NCBI RefSeq assembly: GCF_013141915.1
Contig: NZ_SROX01000002.1
Location: 186,001 to 250,000 of the forward strand
Direction of reading: 5' to 3'
DNA: 64,000 bases
Origin: Cupriavidus necator
GTDB taxonomy: Bacteria; Pseudomonadota; Gammaproteobacteria; Burkholderiales; Burkholderiaceae
Positions 57,690 to 64,000 of the stretch are shown one piece after another. The notes below the pieces were generated by a model. The model was not told where the DNA came from and ran no database searches. It was given only the letters and a program-made list of their open reading frames with translations. Every line of letters starts with the position of its first letter. Position 1 is the stretch's first letter. The position numbers and the translations under genes are program-made.

Positions 57690-59237
57690 ATGAGCCTGCT
57701 GCGACTGCCCTGGCGGCGCGTGCCCCGCACCGCGCCACCACCGCCTCCCGCCCCGGACGCCACCGACCAGGACCTCGCGGACGCCCTGCCGCACCTGGAG
57801 GAAAGCACCGCCCATCCCGCACCGCGCTCGCTGTTCGGCGAGATCCTCGACTGGATGCTGGCACCGCTGCTGCTGCTCTGGCCGATGAGCATCGCGGTGA
57901 CCTACCTGGTGGCCAAGTCGATCGCCAACGGCCCGTTCGACCGCGCGCTGGAAGCCAGCGCCATCGTGCTGTCGCAGCAGGTGCGCGAGGTCAACGGCCG
58001 CGTCACGCTGCAGCTGCCGCTGTCGGCGCGCGAGATCCTGCGCGCCGACGAGACCGACAACATCTACTACCAGGTGGTCGGCAAGCGCGGCGAGTACATC
58101 GCCGGCGACCATGACCTGCCGTTGCCTTCCGAGGAAGACCAGGGCCACGCGGGGCTGGTGTCGCTGCGCGATGACCGCGTGGCCGGCAACGACGTGCGCG
58201 TGGCCTACACGTATATCGAACTGAAGCAGGTCAGCGGCACCCAGCCGGTGCTGGTGCAGGTGGCCGAGACCCTCGACAAGCGCGCGCGCCTGGCCAACGA
58301 GATCATCAAGGGCGTGATCCTGCCGCAGTTCGTGATCCTGCCGCTGGCGGTGGTGCTGGTGTGGTTCGGGCTGTCGCGCGGACTGGCACCGCTGACCGCG
58401 ATCCAGCAGCGCATCCGCGCGCGCAACCCTGGCGATACCAGCCCCATCGACGAGCGCGCCGCGCCGCAGGAGATCACGCCGCTGGTGGGCTCGTTCAACG
58501 ACCTGCTGGCGCGCCTGGACCAGTCCGTTCAAACCCAGAAGCGCTTTATCGCCGATGCCGCGCACCAGATGAAGACGCCGCTGGCGGGCCTGCGCATGCA
58601 GGCCGAGCTGGCGCAGCGCGAGCAGTCGCCCGAGGAACTGCGACGCTCACTGGCGCAGATCGCCGGCAGCTCGGAACGCACCGCGCACCTGGTCACGCAG
58701 TTGCTGTCGCTGGCGCGCATGGAAAACCTGGCCGGCACCGGCGGCATGGCCGCGCTGGACCTTGCAGCGCTGGCGCGCGAGGTGGTGAAGGACTGGCTGC
58801 CGCAGGCCTGGGCGCGCGATATCGATCTTGGCCTCGATGCCGACGACCATCCGGTGGTGGTCCAGGGCAATCGCCTGATGCTGACCGAGATGCTGAACAA
58901 CCTGCTCGACAACGCCATCCGCTACACCCCGCGCGGCGGCCACGCCACGGTGCGGGTCAGCGCCGACGCCTTCGAGCCGTTCGCCTATCTGGACGTTGAA
59001 GACACCGGCCCGGGTATCGCGCCGGCCGAGCGCGACCGCGTGATGGAACGCTTCTACCGCGTACTGGGCACCAACACCGAAGGCAGCGGCCTGGGCCTGG
59101 CGATCGTGCGCGAAATCGTGCAGCAGCACGGCGGCGACGTCCAGATCTCGGACCACGTCTACCAGCAATCGCCACGGCTGGCCGGCGCGCATTTCCGTGT
59201 GACGCTGCGCCGCCCCGAGAACTTTCCCTCTGTATGA
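57690..59237 (+). CDS. TctE-type sensor histidine kinase
   Basis: 515 residues. Membrane segment at about 52-76, a two-component sensor kinase N-terminal domain (2CSK_N-type, about 80-200), a second membrane segment (about 207-227), HAMP, then the kinase core. The H-box is ADAAHQMKTPLAGLRMQAE with His at about 292; the N-box is LNNLLDNAIRYTPRGG and the G-box GSGLGLAIVREIV. The N-terminus is Pro-rich. Kinases of this type respond to carboxylates in the TctD/TctE system. It overlaps the following DUF4212 gene by 4 bases, so the three genes form an operon. Confidence 0.9.
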   Translation: MSLLRLPWRRVPRTAPPPPPAPDATDQDLADALPHLEESTAHPAPRSLFGEILDWMLAPLLLLWPMSIAVTYLVAKSIANGPFDRALEASAIVLSQQVREVNGRVTLQLPLSAREILRADETDNIYYQVVGKRGEYIAGDHDLPLPSEEDQGHAGLVSLRDDRVAGNDVRVAYTYIELKQVSGTQPVLVQVAETLDKRARLANEIIKGVILPQFVILPLAVVLVWFGLSRGLAPLTAIQQRIRARNPGDTSPIDERAAPQEITPLVGSFNDLLARLDQSVQTQKRFIADAAHQMKTPLAGLRMQAELAQREQSPEELRRSLAQIAGSSERTAHLVTQLLSLARMENLAGTGGMAALDLAALAREVVKDWLPQAWARDIDLGLDADDHPVVVQGNRLMLTEMLNNLLDNAIRYTPRGGHATVRVSADAFEPFAYLDVEDTGPGIAPAERDRVMERFYRVLGTNTEGSGLGLAIVREIVQQHGGDVQISDHVYQQSPRLAGAHFRVTLRRPENFPSV

Positions 59238-59566
59238 ATGACAGTCCCACTCCCGACGGCGCCGAAGCACGCCAGCGCCTCGCCTGGCACCGCAACCTGC
59301 GCTGGATCAGCGGCCTGCTCGCGGTCTGGTTCACGGTCACGTTCGTGGTGGCGTGGTTTGCGCGCGACCTGCGCTTCGACTTCTTTGGCTGGCCGTTCTC
59401 GTTCTGGGTCGGCGCGCAGGGAGCGCTGGTGGTCTACGTGCTGATGGCCGCGCTCTATGCCTGGCGCATGAACCATAGCGATGCCGAGGCCGAGCGCCCC
59501 GCCGCGCCACCGGCGGCGATGCCCTCGCAAGGCGCCTCGCGCGGGCCGGGCGCGGATGCTGCATAG
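59234..59566 (+). CDS. DUF4212-family small membrane protein
   Basis: 110 residues with two membrane helices (about 24-44 and 58-80) and an Ala/Pro-rich cytoplasmic tail. WHRNLRWISGLLAVWFTVTF and the segment FWVGAQGALVVYVLMAALYAW match the small DUF4212 partner normally encoded directly before a sodium:solute symporter of the acetate/ActP type. No such symporter follows. The gene overlaps the upstream kinase (ATGA). The next gene, 244 bases on, is an unrelated MFS transporter. It may be a relic or a partner of a distant symporter. Confidence 0.85.
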   Translation: MNDSPTPDGAEARQRLAWHRNLRWISGLLAVWFTVTFVVAWFARDLRFDFFGWPFSFWVGAQGALVVYVLMAALYAWRMNHSDAEAERPAAPPAAMPSQGASRGPGADAA

Positions 59567-59810
59567 CGGCACCCCCGCAGGCCGCATTGCTGAGCGGCGC
59601 AGGCGCGCCGACCCCTGCAGCGCAGCATCCAAAGCCTTGTCGGCGGCTAGCGTATACCCCGACGGTTTTGCGGCCTGCGCGCCGGAATCTGTCAGACCGC
59701 AGTAAGTTTCGCGACCCACAATCCTCTGCAACTCTGGGCATGGTGGCCAGCCGCGCGGTGCTTCCCGCGCGCCACCCCCGCCCGAGATCCATTCCAGACG
59801 GAGGAGACAA

Positions 59811-61508
59811 ATGGCAAACGTGCAGAACGTCGCGGTGCCCGGAGGGGGCGCGCAGAACGCACCGATGACCCGTGAAGAGCGCAAGGTGATTCTTGCCTCA
59901 TCGCTGGGTACGGTGTTCGAGTGGTACGACTTCTATCTATACGGCTCGCTCGCGGCCATCATCGCCAAGCAGTTCTTCGCCGGGCTTGACCCGACCTCGG
60001 CCTTCATCTTCGCGCTGCTCGCCTTCGCCGCCGGCTTTATCGTGCGGCCGTTCGGGGCCCTGGTGTTCGGTCGCCTCGGCGACATGATCGGGCGCAAGTA
60101 CACCTTCCTGGTGACGATCCTGATCATGGGCCTGTCGACCTTCATCGTCGGCCTGCTGCCCAGCTACGCCACCATCGGCTGGGCCGCGCCGATCATCCTG
60201 ATCGCGCTGCGCATGCTGCAGGGCCTGGCGCTGGGCGGCGAGTACGGCGGCGCCGCCACCTACGTGGCCGAACACGCCCCGCACGGCAAGCGCGGTGCGT
60301 ACACCTCGTGGATCCAGACCACGGCCACGCTCGGCCTGTTCCTGTCGCTGATCGTGATCCTGCTGTGCCGCGAGTTCACCGGCCCGAACTTCGAGACCTG
60401 GGGCTGGCGCATCCCGTTCCTGCTGTCGATCCTGCTGCTGGGAATGTCGGTGTACATCCGTCTGTCGATGAGCGAATCGCCGGCATTTCAGCGCATGAAG
60501 GCGGAGGGCAAGACCTCCAAGGCTCCGCTGACCGAGTCCTTTGGCCAGTGGCGCAACCTGAAGATCGTGATCCTGGCCCTGCTCGGCCTGACCGCCGGCC
60601 AGGCCGTGGTGTGGTACACGGGCCAGTTCTACGCGCTGTTCTTCCTGACGCAGGTACTCAAGGTAGATGCCAAGACGGCCAACCTGCTGATCGCCGGCGC
60701 GCTGGTGATCGGCACGCCGTTCTTCATCTTCTTCGGCTCGCTGTCGGACAAGATCGGCCGCAAGTGGATCATCCTGCTGGGCTGCGCGCTGGCCGTGCTG
60801 ACCTACTTCCCGCTGTTCAAGGCGCTGACCCACTACGCCAACCCGGCGCTGGAACGCGCCCAGCAATCGGCGCAGATCGTGGTGACCGCAGACCCGAAGC
60901 AGTGCTCGTTCCAGGGCAGCCCGATCGCCCGCGAGGTCGACTTCCGCAGCTCGTGCGATATCGTCAAGCGCACGCTGGCCCAGGCATCGGCCAGCTATGA
61001 GGTGGTCAGCGCTCCGCCGGGCACGGTGGCTTCGGTCAAGATCGGCGACAAGGAAATCAAGGCTTTCGACGCCAAGCTTGCCAACAGCAACAGCTTCGAT
61101 GATGCCAGCAAGAGCCAGATCGCGGCGTTCAAGAAGGAAGTCAGCGGTGCCATGTCTTCGGCCGGATACCCGTCCAAGGCCGATCCGGCGCAGATGAACA
61201 CGATCATGGTGCTGGTGATCCTGGTCATCCTGGTGATCTACGTCACCATGGTCTACGGCCCGATCGCCGCCATGCTGGTGGAACTGTTCCCGACCCGCAT
61301 CCGCTACACCTCGATGTCGCTGCCCTACCATATCGGCAACGGCTGGTTCGGCGGCCTGCTGCCCACCATCTCGTTCGCGCTGGTGGCACAGAACGGCAAC
61401 ATCTACTACGGCCTCTGGTACCCGATCATCATCGCTGCCATCACCTTCGTGATCGGTGCGCTGTTCATCCGCGAGACCAAGGACGTGAACATCTACGCCA
61501 ACGACTGA
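59811..61508 (+). CDS. MHS-family (metabolite:H+ symporter) MFS transporter with a large soluble insertion
   Basis: 565 residues, far longer than the usual 430-460. SSLGTVFEWYDFYLYGSLA is the MHS helix 1 signature, and GRLGDMIGRKYTFLVTILIMG and ALGGEYGGAATYVAEHAPHG are the loop 2-3 and helix 5 motifs. About residues 340-460 are not membrane sequence: a hydrophilic domain with two Cys (about 365 and 382, in KQCSFQG and RSSCDIVKR) lies before the eleventh-helix region MNTIMVLVILVILVIYVTMV. MHS members import citrate, dicarboxylates, proline or aromatic acids with protons. CGGAGGAGAC is a strong ribosome site. A terminator follows. Confidence 0.9.
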   Translation: MANVQNVAVPGGGAQNAPMTREERKVILASSLGTVFEWYDFYLYGSLAAIIAKQFFAGLDPTSAFIFALLAFAAGFIVRPFGALVFGRLGDMIGRKYTFLVTILIMGLSTFIVGLLPSYATIGWAAPIILIALRMLQGLALGGEYGGAATYVAEHAPHGKRGAYTSWIQTTATLGLFLSLIVILLCREFTGPNFETWGWRIPFLLSILLLGMSVYIRLSMSESPAFQRMKAEGKTSKAPLTESFGQWRNLKIVILALLGLTAGQAVVWYTGQFYALFFLTQVLKVDAKTANLLIAGALVIGTPFFIFFGSLSDKIGRKWIILLGCALAVLTYFPLFKALTHYANPALERAQQSAQIVVTADPKQCSFQGSPIAREVDFRSSCDIVKRTLAQASASYEVVSAPPGTVASVKIGDKEIKAFDAKLANSNSFDDASKSQIAAFKKEVSGAMSSAGYPSKADPAQMNTIMVLVILVILVIYVTMVYGPIAAMLVELFPTRIRYTSMSLPYHIGNGWFGGLLPTISFALVAQNGNIYYGLWYPIIIAAITFVIGALFIRETKDVNIYAND

Positions 61509-61528
61509 GCAATCGTGCGGCACTGACT

Positions 61529-61562
61529 AAAACGGCAGGCCCTGTGGCCTGCCGTTTTTTTT
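61529..61562 (+). terminator. Intrinsic terminator after the MHS transporter
   Basis: Stem AAAACGGCAGGCC / GGCCTGCCGTTTT with loop CTGT followed by further T residues to 61562. Confidence 0.9.
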
Positions 61563-61599
61563 GATCGAAGGCGTCGTGCAAAATCTTCACCGCAAGGTG

Positions 61600-61627
61600 T
61601 TGACAGCCTCGAAAGCCTAGGTATAAT
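61600..61627 (+). promoter_or_regulatory. Consensus sigma-70 promoter of the tRNA gene
   Basis: TTGACA (61600-61605), 16-base spacer, TATAAT (61622-61627); both boxes are perfect, as expected for a strongly expressed tRNA. Confidence 0.88.
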
Positions 61628-61640
61628 CTCAGTCTTCGTT

Positions 61641-61717
<77 letters not shown>

Positions 61718-61725
61718 TCTATTTG

Positions 61726-61760
61726 AAAAGCCGCGTTCTCGCAAGAGATCGCGGCTTTTT
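61726..61760 (+). terminator. Terminator after the tRNA
   Basis: AAAAGCCGCG / CGCGGCTTTTT stem around a small inner hairpin (TCTCGCAAGAGA), ending in a T-run. Confidence 0.85.
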
Positions 61761-61820
61761 GCTTTGGCTCCTCGCCAGCGCAGACGGGCACCCCAACCGG
61801 GGCAGCCCGACAGGCAACGC

Positions 61821-62408
61821 TTACCAGTAGCGCACGCGTCCGGTATCGATGTGCACGAATTGATCGGACTCGTAGTAGCCGACGCCCCCGCCCTGCAATG
61901 ACTTGGCGGCGTCGCGCACGTCTGCCAGCGACACGCCGGCGAGCCGGATGTCGATGGCCTTGCCATCCATGTGCAGGCTGTGCTTGGCCACGCCACCGCC
62001 GCGCGTGCTGCGCAGGCGCGAATTGGTGGCCGGGCTGCGGTAGCCGGAAATGACCTGGAACGGCTGGTCCGTGCCAAGCTCGCGGCGGACCTGGAACAGC
62101 AGGTCGAACAGCTGCGGATCGATGGTGCCGACCTTGCCCGAGTAATGGTCGCGCAGGAAGCCGTTGAGCGTCGTCAGTGCGTCGGGTACGAAGCGGTCGC
62201 CAACGGCATAGACCAGCGACACGCGCTCGCCGGTGTGGGTGTGATCGAAAGCCAATGTGCGGGCATTCGGCAGGCCCGCCAGCGACTGGTTGGCAGGCAG
62301 GCTGGCCTGCGCGCGGCGCGGCGCCAGCGGCATCAGGCCGGCGGCCAGCGCCAGGGTTCCGGTGGTATGAAGAAAGCGGCGGCGTGCCTTGCGCGTCGCG
62401 TCGGTCAT
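61821..62408 (-). CDS. mepK: MepK-type (YcbK/DUF882) peptidoglycan hydrolase, Tat-exported
   Basis: 195 residues. A twin-arginine signal (RKARRRFLHTTGTLALAAG) precedes an M15A-like domain: SGYRSPATNSRLR, then KHSLHMDGKAIDI (His, Asp metal ligands) and QFVHIDTGRVRYW. E. coli MepK cleaves mDAP-mDAP 3-3 cross-links made by L,D-transpeptidases. Its E. coli gene is also adjacent to the YcbB-type transpeptidase, as here (31-base gap), so the pair forms a make-and-cut module. The Tat signal implies folded export. Confidence 0.88.
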   Translation of the reverse strand: MTDATRKARRRFLHTTGTLALAAGLMPLAPRRAQASLPANQSLAGLPNARTLAFDHTHTGERVSLVYAVGDRFVPDALTTLNGFLRDHYSGKVGTIDPQLFDLLFQVRRELGTDQPFQVISGYRSPATNSRLRSTRGGGVAKHSLHMDGKAIDIRLAGVSLADVRDAAKSLQGGGVGYYESDQFVHIDTGRVRYW

Positions 62409-62438
62409 GTTACTTCCTCTGAATGTGCAGGGGGCGCC

Positions 62439-64000
62439 TCAGTGAGCGACGCCGGAGGCGCTGGCAACAGCGCGCGGCTGGGGGCGAGCGGTGCGTTGCC
62501 GCAGCGCCTTGTCCAGCAATTTGTCGTGACCGTAGATGTCAGGCAAGAAGGATACACGACCATCGGCGCGCGCGATGACCGTGCCGTAAGCCAGCACCAC
62601 CGGCAACGGCTGCTGCAGGCGCACCGTGTTGGACTTGCCACGCGTCATGGCTTCACGGATCCGGGTCTCGTTCCAGTCCGGCATATCCTGCAACACGAAT
62701 TGGGCCAGCGCTACTGGGGCTTCCACGCGGATGCAGCCGTGGCTGAAGTCGCGCCGGTCGCGCTGGAACAGCTGCGGCGAGGGGGTGTGGTGCAGGTAGA
62801 TGTTCTCGTTGTTGGGGAACACGAACTTGATGTCGCCCAGCGCGTTGAGCGGGCCCGGCCGCTGGCGGATGCGCAGGCTGCCGTTCAGCACGGCGTCCAG
62901 GTTCGCTTCGGACAAGGTGGTCACGGCCTTGCCGTCGCCGCCGACGAACTCCAGCCCCTGCCGGTTGAAATACGCCGGGTCGCGGCGCAGGCGCGGCACC
63001 GTCTCGCGGCGCGCGATCGACGGCGGGATGTTCCAGTACGGGCTGAACTCGATATAGCGCATGTCCTCCTCGAACAGCGGCGTGCGCGTATCGAGCGCCT
63101 TGCCGACGATCACCTTCATCTCCAGCTTGATGTCGAGCTTGCCGTCGCGGATCTCGTAGGCGCGCAGCATGAACTCCGGCACGTTCACCACGATCATGCG
63201 CGGGCCGTCCAGCGGAGTCCAGCGCATGCGCTCCATGGTCAGTTCGATCTGCCGCACGCGCTCGGCGATGGGCAGGTTCAGCTGCGCCAGCGTGGCCGCG
63301 CCGATCACGCCGTCGGCCTCCAGGCCATGGCGCGACTGGAAGGCCTTGACGCCATCGACCAGAGCGCCCTCGTAGCGGGCCGGCGGCTGCGTGCCGGCGG
63401 GCAGGTCGCCCAGCGCCACCAGGCGCGCGGTCAGCGCGCCGGCGCCCACCCACGGCTGGCCCGGCGTCAGCTTGCTGGCCGGCAAGGGCGGCAGCGGCTG
63501 TTGCCACACCGGCTGCCTGGCGATGTCGCGGTAGTGGGCCAGGGCCTGGCGCAGCGTGCCATACAGCGGGAACGTGGGTGCCGCCTGGCGGATGGCATCC
63601 GGCAAACGGTGCTGGGCGACGGCCTCGCGCAGCCAGGTGGCGGCGTCGAAGGGCCGCTCCGCCTGGGGCGCAAAGTTGGCATGGACCGTGCGCGGGTTGA
63701 TCCGTCCGCCGTGCAGGTCGGCCAGCATCCGTTCCATGGCGGCGCTCAGCGCGGCATCGAGCCGTGCCGCGGCATCGGGAGGCAAGGCCGGGCCGCTGGC
63801 GGCCTGGGTCACGGCCTGGCGCAAGGGTTCGGCATCGTAGTCGCGCGGATCGAGACCGTCGGTGGCCGCGGCAGCCAGTGCGTCCACCGCCTGCCTGGCT
63901 TCGGGCACCGGCCGGCCCTGCACGAACCACATCGGCTCGTTGGCAAAGGCGGGCATGGCAAGCCACGTGGCGCAGGCAACGGCGACGGCGCCAAGGCCGC
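62439..64000 (-). CDS. ldtD: L,D-transpeptidase (LdtD/YcbB-type), 5' end outside window
   Basis: The frame is open to the window edge (over 520 codons), and the visible start GLGAVAVACATWLAMPAFANEP is the middle of a signal peptide, so the true ATG lies beyond 64000. The order is a YcbB-like N-terminal scaffold (DPRDYDAEPLRQAV), a peptidoglycan-binding helix pack (VKAFQSRHGLEADGVIGAATLAQLN) and the YkuD catalytic domain with the cysteine in SHGCIRVE. It links two mDAP residues (3-3 cross-links), bypassing beta-lactam-sensitive transpeptidation. It is followed by mepK. Confidence 0.9.
   Translation of the reverse strand, partial: GLGAVAVACATWLAMPAFANEPMWFVQGRPVPEARQAVDALAAAATDGLDPRDYDAEPLRQAVTQAASGPALPPDAAARLDAALSAAMERMLADLHGGRINPRTVHANFAPQAERPFDAATWLREAVAQHRLPDAIRQAAPTFPLYGTLRQALAHYRDIARQPVWQQPLPPLPASKLTPGQPWVGAGALTARLVALGDLPAGTQPPARYEGALVDGVKAFQSRHGLEADGVIGAATLAQLNLPIAERVRQIELTMERMRWTPLDGPRMIVVNVPEFMLRAYEIRDGKLDIKLEMKVIVGKALDTRTPLFEEDMRYIEFSPYWNIPPSIARRETVPRLRRDPAYFNRQGLEFVGGDGKAVTTLSEANLDAVLNGSLRIRQRPGPLNALGDIKFVFPNNENIYLHHTPSPQLFQRDRRDFSHGCIRVEAPVALAQFVLQDMPDWNETRIREAMTRGKSNTVRLQQPLPVVLAYGTVIARADGRVSFLPDIYGHDKLLDKALRQRTARPQPRAVASASGVAH

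Overview
The window is G+C-rich chromosomal DNA from a beta-proteobacterium of the Burkholderiales, most likely Cupriavidus (C. necator / Ralstonia eutropha group). This rests on gene content and order (recX-recA followed by a divergent two-component pair; pgk-pyk-fba-purC-purE-purK-sua5 on one strand; two orphan Bug-type tricarboxylate-binding proteins) and on codon use. It is an inference, because no 16S gene is present. I see no IS element, prophage, CRISPR array or plasmid function; the region reads as core chromosome with a few accessory islets.

Layout. 1-5.6 kb: AEC-family carrier (cut by the window edge), chalcone-isomerase-like exported protein, orphan Bug protein, then a compact DNA-maintenance and housekeeping run (ogt, xerD, ybaK, plsY). 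5.7-18.4 kb: an OmpR/EnvZ-type pair divergent from a full MdtABC-type RND pump with its own outer-membrane lipoprotein channel, followed by a convergent LysR gene. 18.4-25.2 kb: small efflux and catabolic islets, namely a PACE-family diamine/biocide exporter divergent from the LysR gene; a PhzS-like flavin monooxygenase, an ABC solute-binding protein and a MarR regulator; PBP4 (dacB); and AzlCD.

25.2-33.3 kb (all minus strand): pgk, pyk, fba, purC, purE, purK and sua5/tsaC, linking triose-phosphate metabolism and de novo purine synthesis. 33.3-40.1 kb: two tandem paralogous LuxR-type regulators, a second orphan Bug protein, and a very large SNF2 helicase divergent from ilvE. 40.1-50.6 kb: ilvE, a zinc-finger peptide, waaF, an NTF2-like protein, a YheT hydrolase, an M48/TPR periplasmic protease (BepA-like), moaC, two small exported proteins, and a type IV pilin with a PglL-type O-oligosaccharyltransferase beside it.

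50.8-57 kb: TerC-type membrane protein, sucDC, a DUF2889 protein, recX and recA with a near-perfect LexA box. 57-61.5 kb: TctD/TctE-like two-component pair, a DUF4212 protein and an MHS-type MFS transporter with a large soluble insertion. 61.6-64 kb: a tRNA with a CAT anticodon and the mepK-ldtD peptidoglycan 3-3 crosslink pair, the latter cut by the window edge.

No clearly new multi-gene system is visible. The most interesting items are regulatory architecture (strong operator-like palindromes over promoters, the LexA box shared between recA and a two-component pair, a sigma-54-type pilin promoter, a hairpin ending at the dacB start codon), unusual protein insertions (MdtC, the MHS transporter), and partnerless or duplicated genes (DUF4212 without its usual symporter, tandem LuxR paralogues). 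All calls were made by reading; no database search was run.
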